The translations under genes were made by a program, and so were the position numbers. Below, piece after piece: positions 14,650 through 22,446 of a stretch of DNA of 22,446 bases. The notes under the pieces were generated by a model. That model did no database searches. It saw nothing but the letters and a program-made list of their open reading frames with translations, and was not told where the DNA came from. Source of the DNA: an uncultured Pseudomonas sp. (GTDB lineage: Bacteria > Pseudomonadota > Gammaproteobacteria > Pseudomonadales > Pseudomonadaceae). The stretch spans positions 1 through 22,446 of the forward strand of contig NZ_CAMPHV010000065.1 of assembly GCF_946886105.1 (NCBI RefSeq). The letters are read 5' to 3'. Position 1 is the stretch's first letter. Every line of letters starts with the position of its first letter.

Positions 14650-15513
14650 ATGAGCCGCACTCCCGACACCTGGATCCTCACCGCCCACTGCCCGAGCGTG
14701 CTCGGCACCGTGGATGCGGTGACGCGCTTTCTGTTCGAGCAGCGTTGCTACGTCACCGAACACCACTCGTTCGATGATCGGTTGTCCTCGCGCTTCTTTA
14801 TCCGCGTGGAGTTCCGTCAGCCGGAGGGCTTCGACGAGGCCGCGTTCCGCGCGGGCGTGCAGGAGCGTCTGGCGCCGTTCGGCATGCAGGTCGAGCTGAC
14901 CCCGCCGGGCTACCGGGCCAAGGTGGTGCTGATGGTCTCGAAGGCCGATCACTGCCTCAACGATCTGCTCTATCGCCAGCGTATCGGCCAGTTGCCGATG
15001 GACGTGGTCGCGGTGATTTCCAACCACCCGGATCTGGAACCGCTGGCGCGCTGGCACGACATCCCGTACCACCACTTCGCCCTCGACCCCAACGACAAGC
15101 CGGCGCAGGAGCGCAAGGTGTTGCAGGTGATCGAGGAAACCGGTGCCGAACTGGTAATACTCGCCCGCTATATGCAGGTGCTGTCGCCGGAGCTGTGCCG
15201 CAAGTTGGATGGTTGGGCGATCAATATCCACCACTCGCTGCTGCCTGGTTTCAAGGGCGCCAAGCCTTACCACCAGGCCTATCAGAAGGGCGTCAAGCTG
15301 GTTGGCGCCACCGCCCATTACATCAACAACGACCTCGACGAAGGTCCGATCATCGCCCAGGGCGTGGAGGCGGTGGACCATGCCCACTACCCCGAAGACC
15401 TGATCGCCAAGGGTCGTGATATCGAATGCCAGACCCTGGCCAAAGCCATCGGTTATCACCTCGAACGGCGGGTGTTCCTCAACGCCAACCGCACCGTGGT
15501 GCTGCATGCCTAA
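14650..15513 (+). CDS. purU: Formyltetrahydrofolate deformylase
   Basis: 287 aa. Hydrolyses 10-formyl-THF to formate and THF, regenerating free THF for sarcosine oxidase. The N-terminal ACT domain (about 8-85; TAHCPSVLGTVDAVTRFLFE) usually senses glycine or methionine. The C-terminal formyltransferase-like domain carries N192 and H194 in INIHHSLLPGFKGAKPY and D230 in NNDLDEGPII, the catalytic triad by analogy to PurN. The start MSRTPDTW at 14650 has GGAG seven bases upstream. It is the betaine-locus copy (purU2 type in P. aeruginosa), where excess one-carbon units from methyl oxidation must be drained as formate. Confidence 0.95.
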   Translation: MSRTPDTWILTAHCPSVLGTVDAVTRFLFEQRCYVTEHHSFDDRLSSRFFIRVEFRQPEGFDEAAFRAGVQERLAPFGMQVELTPPGYRAKVVLMVSKADHCLNDLLYRQRIGQLPMDVVAVISNHPDLEPLARWHDIPYHHFALDPNDKPAQERKVLQVIEETGAELVILARYMQVLSPELCRKLDGWAINIHHSLLPGFKGAKPYHQAYQKGVKLVGATAHYINNDLDEGPIIAQGVEAVDHAHYPEDLIAKGRDIECQTLAKAIGYHLERRVFLNANRTVVLHA

Positions 15514-15535
15514 AACACTGAACACCAAGTGATCC

Positions 15536-15591
15536 GTAGCCCGGGTCGAGCGGAGCGACACCCGGGTATCGCTTCGCTCAACCCGGGCTAC
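15536..15591. repeat. Head-to-head REP pair (BIME-like), GTAGCCCGGGT family
   Basis: Forward unit GTAGCCCGGGTCGAGCGGAG ending ACACCCGGG, then an inverted unit with ATCGCTTCGCTC and ACCCGGGCTAC. Outer ends are GTAG and CTAC. A second forward unit with one base change in the loop is at 22406-22436. This GTAG-plus-palindrome design is that of REPs mobilised by RAYT transposases; no RAYT gene is in the window. Confidence 0.8.
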
Positions 15592-15696
15592 GAGCGACAG
15601 ATTCGGTGCGAACAGCGACCGCTATCTGGCCGCCGCGTCATTCGCACCTGGGGCCGGCCGTTAGCATAAGACCGGCGCAGTCTTCGTACAGATTTT

Positions 15697-15717
15697 CCCC
15701 GGATTGCATCCGGGCTG
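15697..15717 (-). repeat. Single REP-like palindrome, GCAGCCCGGATGCAATCCGGG
   Basis: Read on the minus strand, this is the 7628-7648 palindrome with GCAG in place of GTAG. The stem is CCCGGAT/ATCCGGG around a short loop. It lies 119 bases before the fdhA start. Confidence 0.7.
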
Positions 15718-15835
15718 CGGGTGGACCGACTGCCAATTCATCGGGCCATTCGCAACAGCGGCAACGAACTCCAATGCAAGGTCGCGCGACCGTTGGCCGC
15801 GCCTTTGTTTTCACAACAAGAAGGGAGAACTATCT

Positions 15836-17035
15836 ATGTCTGGTAATCGTGGTGTGGTGTATCTCGGCGCGGGTAAGGTCGAGGTGCAGAAAATCGACTA
15901 TCCGAAAATGCAGGACCCGCGCGGTCGCAAGATCGAACACGGGGTAATTCTCAAGGTGGTATCCACCAATATTTGCGGCTCCGACCAGCACATGGTGCGT
16001 GGGCGGACCACGGCGCAAACCGGCCTGGTGCTGGGCCACGAGATCACCGGTGAGGTGATCGAGAAGGGCAGCGACGTCGAGAACCTGAAAATCGGCGACC
16101 TGGTTTCGGTGCCGTTCAACGTCGCCTGCGGCCGCTGCCGCAGCTGTAAGGAAATGCACACCGGCGTCTGCCTTACCGTTAACCCGGCGCGTGCCGGCGG
16201 TGCCTACGGCTACGTCGACATGGGCGATTGGACCGGTGGCCAGGCCGAATACGTGCTGGTGCCCTATGCCGACTTCAACCTGCTGAAACTGCCGGATCGC
16301 GACCGGGCGATGGAGAAAATCCGCGACCTGACCTGCCTCTCCGACATTCTGCCGACCGGTTACCACGGCGCGGTCACCGCCGGCGTCGGCCCGGGCAGCA
16401 CCGTGTATATCGCCGGTGCCGGTCCGGTCGGCCTGGCGGCTGCCGCCTCGGCGCGTCTGCTCGGTGCGGCGGTGGTGATCGTCGGCGACGTCAACCCGGT
16501 GCGTCTGGCGCATGCCAAGGCCCAGGGCTTCGAGATCGCCGATCTGTCCCAGGACACTCCGCTGCACGAACAGGTCGCCGCACTGCTGGGCGAGCCGGAA
16601 GTCGATTGCGCGGTCGATTGCGTGGGCTTCGAAGCCCGTGGTCATGGTCACAGCGGCGTGCAGCACGAGGCCCCGGCCACCGTGCTCAACTCGTTGATGG
16701 GCATCACCCGCGTCGCCGGCAAGATCGGTATCCCCGGCCTTTACGTCACCGAAGATCCGGGCGCGGTGGACGCGGCGGCGAAGATGGGTAGCCTGAGCAT
16801 CCGCTTCGGCCTCGGCTGGGCCAAGTCGCACAGCTTCCACACCGGCCAAACCCCGGTGATGAAGTACAACCGTGCGCTGATGCAGGCGATCATGTGGGAC
16901 CGTATCAACATCGCCGAAGTGGTTGGCGTGCAGGTGATCAGCCTGGACGACGCACCGCGCGGTTACGGCGAGTTCGATGCCGGGGTGCCGAAGAAATTCG
17001 TCATCGACCCGCACAAGATGTTCAGCGCGGCCTAA
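15836..17035 (+). CDS. fdhA: Glutathione-independent formaldehyde dehydrogenase
   Basis: 399 aa. A zinc-dependent medium-chain dehydrogenase that oxidises formaldehyde to formate (or dismutates aldehydes) with tightly bound NAD and no glutathione. Catalytic zinc ligands by alignment to the P. putida enzyme are C47, H68 and D170. The structural zinc set is C98, C101, C104 and C112 (CGRCRSCKEMHTGVC). The NAD-binding motif is AGAGPVGLAAAA (193-204), with D218 specifying NAD. The start MSGNRGVVY at 15836 has GGGAG upstream; earlier in-frame codons run through a repeat and are rejected. It detoxifies the formaldehyde released by betaine and dimethylglycine demethylation. Confidence 0.95.
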   Translation: MSGNRGVVYLGAGKVEVQKIDYPKMQDPRGRKIEHGVILKVVSTNICGSDQHMVRGRTTAQTGLVLGHEITGEVIEKGSDVENLKIGDLVSVPFNVACGRCRSCKEMHTGVCLTVNPARAGGAYGYVDMGDWTGGQAEYVLVPYADFNLLKLPDRDRAMEKIRDLTCLSDILPTGYHGAVTAGVGPGSTVYIAGAGPVGLAAAASARLLGAAVVIVGDVNPVRLAHAKAQGFEIADLSQDTPLHEQVAALLGEPEVDCAVDCVGFEARGHGHSGVQHEAPATVLNSLMGITRVAGKIGIPGLYVTEDPGAVDAAAKMGSLSIRFGLGWAKSHSFHTGQTPVMKYNRALMQAIMWDRINIAEVVGVQVISLDDAPRGYGEFDAGVPKKFVIDPHKMFSAA

Positions 17036-17065
17036 TGCACGGTAGCGCCGCTTCCCATAACCTCC

Positions 17066-17187
17066 GTAGGTTGGGTTAGCGGCGCAATCCAGCAAACCTG
17101 GTCACAACAACGCAAGTCGGGCGCCGCGTAACCCAACATCGCGGCGTTCCTGCCTGTCACCGCTGGCGGGTTACGGCACGCCCAACC
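17066..17187. repeat. GTAGGTTGGGTTAGCGGCGC-type inverted repeat after fdhA
   Basis: Left arm GTAGGTTGGGTTAGCGGCGC, right arm GGCGCCGCGTAACCCAAC ending at about 17136, then a third, reversed part GCGGGTTACGGCACGCCCAACC (17166-17187). The arms are related to those of the 1567-1732 element. The whole gap 17036-17256 between convergent fdhA and the acyltransferase gene has no gene. Confidence 0.65.
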
Positions 17188-17256
17188 GTGTTTGCCCCTG
17201 CCACCCTGCGTCGGTGGTTAAACCGTCGCGGCACTCCGCTTTAGCCGCGAACTCCT

Positions 17257-18144
17257 TCAGAGCTCCGCGCGAATCCGCGCAATCCGCGCATCCTTCTCTT
17301 CCCACAGCCGCGTTACCCAAGCCTGCACGTACTGGCGAAATTCCGCGTCGTTCTCGTAGTCGCCCTGCCACAGTGCCGGATCGAGCGCGCGAGTCTGGAT
17401 ATCGACGATCACCTTGGGCACCTGGCCGCTGATCAAATCCCAGAAACCGGGAATCCGTTCGCCGGGGTAGACCACGGTGACATCCAGCACCGCATCCAGT
17501 TGTTCGCCCAGTGCGGCGAGCACAAAGGCCACACCACCGGCCTTGGGTTTGAGCAGGTATTGGTAGGGCGAACCCTGCTGTGCCTGTTTCGCCGGCGTGC
17601 AGCGGGTGCCTTCGAGGTAGTTGACCACGGTCACCGGCAGTTCCTTGAACTTCTCGCAGGCGAGTTTGGTGATCAGCAGATCCTGGCCTTTGAGCTGTGG
17701 ATGCTTGGCCAAAAATTCCTTGCTGTAGCGCTTCATGAACGGGTAATCCAGCGCCCAGAACGCCAGGCCGAGGAAGGGCACCCAGATCAACTGTTGCTTG
17801 AGGAAGAATTTGAAGTACGGCGTTTTGCGGTTGAACGCCTGCACCAGGGCCGGGATGTCGACCCAGGACTGGTGATTGCTGATCACCAGGTACGAGGTGC
17901 TCTGGTGCAGTTGCGCACCGCCGCGGATATCCCATTGCACCGGCAGCAGCGTGGCGAAAATCAGCTTGTTCAATTCGGCCCAGGTTTCCGCTATCCACAT
18001 CACGCCGCGCGAGCAGGCGGTCTTCAGCGCTTTGCCGGGCAGAACCAGCTTGCCCAGGGCGATCAACAGCATCGGCCCGATCAGGGTCAATGTGTTGAGT
18101 AGCAGCAGTAGGGTAACGGACAGGCCAGTCAACAGAGGGCGCAT
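17257..18144 (-). CDS. Lysophospholipid acyltransferase family protein, YihG-like
   Basis: 295 aa from MRPLLTGLSV at 18144, which has AAGGAG six bases upstream. A PlsC-type glycerolipid acyltransferase acting at the inner membrane. Residues 7-37 form one or two membrane segments. The catalytic motif is N90-H91-QSWV-D96 (HX4D). The substrate motif is EGTR at 178-181, with NY before it and CTPAK after. Family members acylate position 2 of lysophosphatidate. This subgroup (E. coli YihG, about 310 aa) is a second, non-essential enzyme that adjusts fatty-acyl composition. It is convergent with fdhA and divergent from the HD-GYP gene, so it is probably a single-gene unit unrelated to betaine catabolism. 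Confidence 0.88.
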   Translation of the reverse strand: MRPLLTGLSVTLLLLLNTLTLIGPMLLIALGKLVLPGKALKTACSRGVMWIAETWAELNKLIFATLLPVQWDIRGGAQLHQSTSYLVISNHQSWVDIPALVQAFNRKTPYFKFFLKQQLIWVPFLGLAFWALDYPFMKRYSKEFLAKHPQLKGQDLLITKLACEKFKELPVTVVNYLEGTRCTPAKQAQQGSPYQYLLKPKAGGVAFVLAALGEQLDAVLDVTVVYPGERIPGFWDLISGQVPKVIVDIQTRALDPALWQGDYENDAEFRQYVQAWVTRLWEEKDARIARIRAEL

Positions 18145-18331
18145 GCAGGCTCCTTGGGGTGCGCGGGTTGGCTTGGGCGATGATAAGCAGTCATGTCGGG
18201 CGACTCCACGTCGGCGGCGTCTTATGCCATATTGCCAGCATCTGGGACGATGCTGATTACCCGCTATCGATGGCCTAATATTGCCAGGCAAGCCACCGCT
18301 TGGAACCCGTTATCGCATCCGAGTGCAGTCG

Positions 18332-19555
18332 ATGTTGAAACGTATTGCAGTCGCCGACTTACGTGTCGGCATGTATATCCAGGAATTTTGCGGCACGTGG
18401 ATGGATCATCCGTTCTGGCGCAATAAATTTCTGTTGCAGTCGGAAAAGGATCTGCAGCGCATTCAGGTCAGCGGCATTCGCGAGTTGTGGATAGACGCCA
18501 GCAAGGGGCTGGATGTCGGCGCCGAAATCCACAGCGAGAGTGCCGAGCAAGTCGAGGCCGAAGTCGAAGAGCGGCTGTCGGCGGTTGTCGCCGAGCCGCT
18601 TGGCGCGCACTGTGCGCTGGACGAAGAGATCGCGCGGGCCTCCAAGCTCTGTGCACGCTCCAAGCAGGCGGTGGTGAGCATGTTCAGCGATGCGCGCATG
18701 GGCCGCGCCTTGGAGTTCGAGCAGGCCGAAGAGCTGGTGGGGGAGATTTCCGACTCGCTGCTGCGTCATCCCAATGCGCTGATCAGCCTGGCCAGGCTGA
18801 AGAATGTCGACGAATACACCTACATGCATTCGGTGGCGGTCTGCGCGCTGATGATCGCCCTGGCCCGGCAACTCGGCCTGGACGAGGCGCAAGTGCGCGA
18901 CGCCGGCCTGGCCGGCATGCTGCATGACATCGGCAAGATGGCGGTGCCCTGGGCGCTGCTGAACAAGCCCGGCAAACTCACCGACGATGAATTCGTCATC
19001 ATGCGCAAGCACCCGCTGGCGGGCCGGGAAATTCTCCTGACGGGCAAGCAGGCCAACGCCTTGGTGCTGGATGTCTGCCTGCATCACCACGAAAAGGTCG
19101 ACGGTAGCGGTTACCCGTACCGCTTGGCCGGCGAGCAGATCAGCCTGTTCGCGCGCATGGGCGCGGTGTGCGACGTGTACGACGCGATCAGCTCGGACCG
19201 CCCCTATAAAAAGGGCTGGAGCCCAGCCGAGTCGATTCACAAGATGGCCGAATGGAAGGGCCATTTCGACGACCGCGTGTTCCAGGCCTTCGTCAAGGTC
19301 ATGGGCATCTATCCCACCGGCTCGCTGGTGCGCCTGGCCAGCGGGCGTATCGCGGTGGTGCTCGATCAAAGCCCGACGTCCTTGCTCACGCCCAAGGTCA
19401 AGGTGTTCTTTTCCGCCAAGGCGAAAATGCCGATCCCCCAGGAAGTGCTCGACCTGGCCCAATGGGTCGGCCGCGACAAGATAGTCGCGCGCGAATCGGC
19501 GGTCGATTGGGGCTTTCGCAACGTTGATGAACTGTGGACCGGCCTGCCGCGCTGA
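18332..19555 (+). CDS. HD-GYP domain cyclic-di-GMP phosphodiesterase (DUF3391 N-terminus)
   Basis: 407 aa. The start MLKRIAVADLRVGMYIQEF at 18332 is the typical beginning of DUF3391, although only a weak GAG ribosome-binding element precedes it. DUF3391 covers about 1-130, followed by an HD-GYP domain. H198-D199 lie in MLHDIGKMAVP. HHHEKVDGSGYP ends with G260-Y261-P262, and CDVYDAISSDRPYK follows. All hallmark residues are present, so it is expected to hydrolyse c-di-GMP to GMP (or pGpG) and affect motility and biofilm. Proteins with this domain pair are common in Pseudomonas. There is no membrane segment. Neighbours give no specific partner. Confidence 0.9.
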   Translation: MLKRIAVADLRVGMYIQEFCGTWMDHPFWRNKFLLQSEKDLQRIQVSGIRELWIDASKGLDVGAEIHSESAEQVEAEVEERLSAVVAEPLGAHCALDEEIARASKLCARSKQAVVSMFSDARMGRALEFEQAEELVGEISDSLLRHPNALISLARLKNVDEYTYMHSVAVCALMIALARQLGLDEAQVRDAGLAGMLHDIGKMAVPWALLNKPGKLTDDEFVIMRKHPLAGREILLTGKQANALVLDVCLHHHEKVDGSGYPYRLAGEQISLFARMGAVCDVYDAISSDRPYKKGWSPAESIHKMAEWKGHFDDRVFQAFVKVMGIYPTGSLVRLASGRIAVVLDQSPTSLLTPKVKVFFSAKAKMPIPQEVLDLAQWVGRDKIVARESAVDWGFRNVDELWTGLPR

Positions 19556-19612
19556 GCCAACGACTCATCGAACCTTCCGCGCCCGTATGAGTCGGACTGG
19601 GTAGCTCCCGCT

Positions 19613-19650
19613 GTTCGGAGAATCGACCATTACCGTTCGGAGAACCGACT
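19613..19650. repeat. Tandem duplication of a ribosome-binding segment, 22-base period
   Basis: GTTCGGAGAATCGACC at 19613 and GTTCGGAGAACCGACT at 19635 differ at two of 16 positions and are exactly 22 bases apart. Each contains GGAG. The second copy is the ribosome-binding site of the GTG-started gene at 19653. Confidence 0.7.
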
Positions 19651-19652
19651 AC

Positions 19653-20156
19653 GTGAAGACCGTTACCCTTCTATTGACCTTATTCGCTGTACCGGCAATA
19701 GCCGAGCAACCCACCCTTTACGGCCGTTACGAAAAAATCAGATTGCCGCAAATCGGCAAAACCCTCGAAGCCAAGATGGACACCGGGGCCAAGACCGCGT
19801 CCTTGTCGGCCACCGATATCGAACGCTTCAAGCGCGACGGCGAGCCCTGGGTACGCTTTCGCCTGGCTACCGAAAACGCCGATGACACGCTTTTCGAACA
19901 ACCCCTGGCGCGGGTCAGCAAGATCAAAAGCCGCAACGAGGAAAGCGACTCGGACGAGCCCCGCGCTGCGCCCAGCGAGCGGCCGGTGATCGAATTGGAC
20001 GTCTGTCTGGGAGACGTGGAGCGGACCGTCGAGGTCAACCTGACCGACCGCAGTCACTTCAATTATCCGCTGCTGATCGGCGCCTCCGCCCTGAGCGAAT
20101 TCGATGCGGCGGTCAACCCCGCGCAACGCTTCACCGCTTCCACTCCTCGCTGTTGA
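19653..20156 (+). CDS. Periplasmic retropepsin-like protein, 'ATP-dependent zinc protease' family
   Basis: 167 aa from GTG at 19653. Signal peptide 1-17 (MKTVTLLLTLFAVPAIA before EQ). The mature domain has KMDTGAKTASLSA with D43-T44-G45, the active-site motif of single-domain aspartic peptidases of clan AA. The second half (LLIGASALSEF) matches the hydrophobic Gly block of the fold. This family is often annotated as 'ATP-dependent zinc protease' or RimK-associated, but no ATP or zinc motif is visible, so that name is misleading. The acidic-basic linker at about 91-108 (IKSRNEESDSDEPRAA) lies between the two halves. It is probably a periplasmic protease or a peptide-binding relative; the substrate is unknown. 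It lies 97 bases after the HD-GYP gene on the same strand. Confidence 0.82.
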   Translation: MKTVTLLLTLFAVPAIAEQPTLYGRYEKIRLPQIGKTLEAKMDTGAKTASLSATDIERFKRDGEPWVRFRLATENADDTLFEQPLARVSKIKSRNEESDSDEPRAAPSERPVIELDVCLGDVERTVEVNLTDRSHFNYPLLIGASALSEFDAAVNPAQRFTASTPRC

Positions 20157-20295
20157 GCCACCATGCTCTATGCTCAGCTTAGTCACCTGAGCCGCTTGCG
20201 TTTTTAGCCTCGGCGCGTTCAGGCGCAATTCTTGCTTCGGGTAATTCATTGCAGTGCCCGACCGGGTGCGCAAGGGACTTGTTGAGGTGTGTTCT

Positions 20296-22326
20296 ATGAC
20301 TGCGTTACTTACGCCGGGTGTGCGCGTATTGGAGCGATTCAGTTTCGCCCGTAAATTCCAGTTGCTGTTCGTCCTGTTCATCCTGCCGTTGGGCTACGCC
20401 CTGTGGGCGATCAGCAGCGACCGCATGGAGCGTTTACGGATGATCGATCACGAGCTGGAGGGCATGTACGCGATCGAAGCGCTCGGCGAGGTGCAGGACG
20501 CCTTGCTCGAACAGCGCACGTTGTATTCGCGTTGGAAGGGTACCGACAAGGCGGCCGAAGCACTGCTGCAACAGCGCGCCGGGGCACTCGACGAGGCCCT
20601 GGCGGAGGCGGCCAAGCGCCTGGAAACCGACGCGGTCAGCGACACGGCGCGCGAACAATTGACGCTTTTGCAAGCGATGCGCGGCGATCTCGCAGTGGCC
20701 AAAGTGGGCAAAATGGCATTACCGGAAGCCCTGCAGCGTTACCAAAAAACCCTGTTGCAGCTGTTGGCCTTACGCGAACAGGTAGCGACCGACAGTGGTC
20801 TGATCCTCGATCCGAATCTCGACACCTATCTGATCATGGAACAGCTGACCTTTACCCTGCCGCGCTTGCGCGAGAACCTCGGCAGTTTCGTTAGCGAAGG
20901 CTACGGCGCGGTGTTCTCCCAGCATTTCACCTTGCAGAGCCGGGTGCTGATGCGCGACTTGCGGCGTAACCTCGACGAAGCCCGCAGTCAGGTGCTCAAA
21001 GCCGGCGTCAGCCTGAGGAAAAGCGCGCCGGGCGTCATGGCCAATCTCGACGCGCCGATGCGCGAAGCCGAGCAGGGGCTGGAGCTGTTCTTCAGCGAAA
21101 TCGACCGGGATATTTTCGAATCCAGCCCGATGGCGGTCAGCCCGGAGCAGTTCGTCCAGCGCGTGGCCACCTTGCAGGGGCAGTTGAATGCGTTGCAACA
21201 GGCTTTGCACCGCCAGTTCGAAATCAGTCAGGGCGAATACCGGCAGAACAACCTGGTCGGCATGTGGCAGGTGATCGGCGGCTTCGGCGCGCTCACCGGC
21301 CTGGCGCTTTATGTGCTGCTGTGTCTGAACGCTTCGATCCGCCGCAGCACCGCGGGTATCGTCGATGCGGCCGGCGCCTTGCGCGACGGCGACCTGCGCA
21401 AGCAGATCCAGGTTCATGGTCAGGACGATCTGGCCGAAATCGCGGTGGCGCTGAATGCCGCCGTGACGCAGCTCAGCGAGACCTTGCAAGGGGTCAATAA
21501 GGAGAGCAAGAACCTCGACGGCACCGTGCAACTGCTGAGCAGCCAGGCGCAGGGCGCGCTGCAGGCGGTCGAGCAGCAGCAGGGGCAGATGAGCCAGATC
21601 GCCGCCGCCGCCACCGAGATGGCGGCGACCGCGCAAAGCGTCGCGCAGAGCTGCGAGCAGGCCGCGGTGGAGGCGGGGCAGACCCGCGAGATCGCCGACC
21701 AGAGCAACCAGCGCAGCGCCCGTACCAGCACCAGCATGCGTCAGCTCAGCAGCCGGCTCGGCGAGAGCGCCGCGGCGTTGCAGCAGCTGCGTACGCAAAC
21801 CGAACAGATCACCCGGGTGGTGGATGTGATCAAAGGCATCGCCGAGCAGACCAACCTGCTCGCGCTCAATGCCGCGATCGAGGCCGCGCGTGCCGGCGAT
21901 CAGGGCCGCGGTTTCGCCGTGGTGGCCGACGAGGTGCGCTCGCTGTCGCAGCGCACGCAGAACTCCACCGCGGAAATCGCCCAGACCGTCAGCGATCTGC
22001 ACCGGGTGGTCGGCCAGTCGGTGACTCTGATGGAAGAGGCGGTGCGCCAAGCCGAAGGCGATGTCGGAAGCGTATTGGCCATGGGCGAGGACATGGCCGG
22101 GATCGTCGAATCGGTGCAACTGGTCAGCGACCGTCTGGCGCAGATCGCCACCGCCGCCGAACAACAAGCGGCGACCGCCGACGAAGTCAGCGGCAATATC
22201 CAGCAGGTCGACCAAGCCGCCACCGCGCTGCTCGACGGCGCGCAGCAGGTCAGCTCCGCCGCTGAGCAGTTGCGTAACGGCAGCCAGGGCTTGCAGCGCA
22301 ATACCAGTCGCTTCCAGTTGAGCTGA
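20296..22326 (+). CDS. Methyl-accepting chemotaxis protein
   Basis: 676 aa from MTALLTPGVR at 20296 with GAGG upstream. An inner-membrane chemoreceptor: TM1 about 20-40, a large periplasmic ligand domain (41-322) that looks almost wholly helical, TM2 323-347 (MWQVIGGFGALTGLALYVLL), HAMP about 348-400, then the cytoplasmic coiled-coil signalling domain. The hairpin tip IAEQTNLLALNAAIEAARAG, followed by DQGRGFAVVADEVRSLSQRT, lies at about 515-555 and contacts CheA/CheW. Gln/Glu-rich adaptation segments flank it. No C-terminal CheR-docking pentapeptide is present. The ~280-residue ligand domain is longer than a simple four-helix bundle; a helical bimodular domain is possible. The ligand is unknown. 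Confidence 0.92.
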   Translation: MTALLTPGVRVLERFSFARKFQLLFVLFILPLGYALWAISSDRMERLRMIDHELEGMYAIEALGEVQDALLEQRTLYSRWKGTDKAAEALLQQRAGALDEALAEAAKRLETDAVSDTAREQLTLLQAMRGDLAVAKVGKMALPEALQRYQKTLLQLLALREQVATDSGLILDPNLDTYLIMEQLTFTLPRLRENLGSFVSEGYGAVFSQHFTLQSRVLMRDLRRNLDEARSQVLKAGVSLRKSAPGVMANLDAPMREAEQGLELFFSEIDRDIFESSPMAVSPEQFVQRVATLQGQLNALQQALHRQFEISQGEYRQNNLVGMWQVIGGFGALTGLALYVLLCLNASIRRSTAGIVDAAGALRDGDLRKQIQVHGQDDLAEIAVALNAAVTQLSETLQGVNKESKNLDGTVQLLSSQAQGALQAVEQQQGQMSQIAAAATEMAATAQSVAQSCEQAAVEAGQTREIADQSNQRSARTSTSMRQLSSRLGESAAALQQLRTQTEQITRVVDVIKGIAEQTNLLALNAAIEAARAGDQGRGFAVVADEVRSLSQRTQNSTAEIAQTVSDLHRVVGQSVTLMEEAVRQAEGDVGSVLAMGEDMAGIVESVQLVSDRLAQIATAAEQQAATADEVSGNIQQVDQAATALLDGAQQVSSAAEQLRNGSQGLQRNTSRFQLS

Positions 22327-22344
22327 AGGCCAAGGTCTATTTGC

Positions 22345-22436
22345 GTAGGGCAGGCATCGCTCCCCGGATTTCATCCGTGCTACGGGGCTAAAACACAGGT
22401 AATCCGTAGCCCGGGTCGAGCGCAGCGACACCCGGG
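22345..22436. repeat. GTAG-type repeats at the 3' end of the chemoreceptor gene
   Basis: GTAGGGCAGG at 22345 faces a reversed palindrome at 22362-22383, which on the minus strand reads GTAGCACGGATGAAATCCGG. A forward GTAGCCCGGGTCGAGCGCAG unit ending CCCGGG follows at 22406-22436. The last is the same repeat as at 15536-15566 with one loop difference. The window ends inside the repeat region. Confidence 0.75.
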
Positions 22437-22446
22437 AAAGGGTGCC

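Larger units (their letters stand above)
15514..15835. other. Gene-free region between purU and fdhA
   Basis: The 322 bases contain a REP pair (15536-15591) and a reversed GCAG palindrome (15697-15717), and no credible gene. The fdhA promoter probably lies after 15720. The word GCCATTCGCAA at 15745-15755 resembles, with one base missing, the GCCATGTCGCAA word upstream of glyA. Confidence 0.45.

Noticed and set aside
20770..22431. 553-codon minus-strand frame opposite the chemoreceptor gene
   Set aside because: Antisense of coiled-coil coding sequence; its first codons lie in the GTAG repeats.

Overview
The window reads as chromosomal DNA of a Pseudomonas-type gammaproteobacterium. It is GC-rich, and gene after gene matches the glycine betaine/sarcosine catabolism locus of Pseudomonas (gbcA, gbcB, ltaE, glyA, soxBDAG, purU, fdhA, in that order). 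The intergenic spaces are full of GTAG-headed palindromes like Pseudomonas REP elements. No phage, plasmid, CRISPR, tRNA or rRNA signal was seen.

Layout. 1-67 (-): start of a conserved gene that in Pseudomonas lies next to dgcAB. 281-1258 (-): M19-type dipeptidase homologue with a degenerate metal site. 1259-1824: no gene, several repeats and a strong terminator. 1825-3209 (-): a 29-codon membrane micro-ORF and gbcA. 3210-3542: divergent control region. 3543-4643 (+): gbcB. 4755-6147 (-): an 80-aa charged protein and threonine aldolase. 6388-7512 (+): a small secreted cysteine protein and a TraX-like membrane protein. 7897-15513 (+): glyA, soxB, soxD, soxA, soxG, purU. 15836-17035 (+): fdhA. 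17257-18144 (-): YihG-like acyltransferase. 18332-19555 (+): HD-GYP phosphodiesterase. 19653-20156 (+): periplasmic retropepsin-like protein. 20296-22326 (+): chemoreceptor.

How it works together. GbcA/GbcB oxidatively demethylate glycine betaine to dimethylglycine and release formaldehyde. The dgcAB step is expected off the left edge. SoxBDAG converts sarcosine to glycine and can load the methyl carbon on tetrahydrofolate. GlyA uses glycine and methylene-THF to make serine. PurU releases formate from formyl-THF, FdhA oxidises formaldehyde to formate, and LtaE interconverts glycine plus acetaldehyde with threonine. The right-hand 5 kb (acyltransferase, HD-GYP, protease-like protein, chemoreceptor) has no evident link to this pathway.

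The core enzymes are well known. The parts that most deserve a second look are the dipeptidase homologue that has lost three metal ligands, the 29-codon membrane peptide between gbcA and its terminator, a 12-base word shared by the gbcA/gbcB and glyA control regions, and several families of GTAG-bounded repeats that follow most plus-strand genes.
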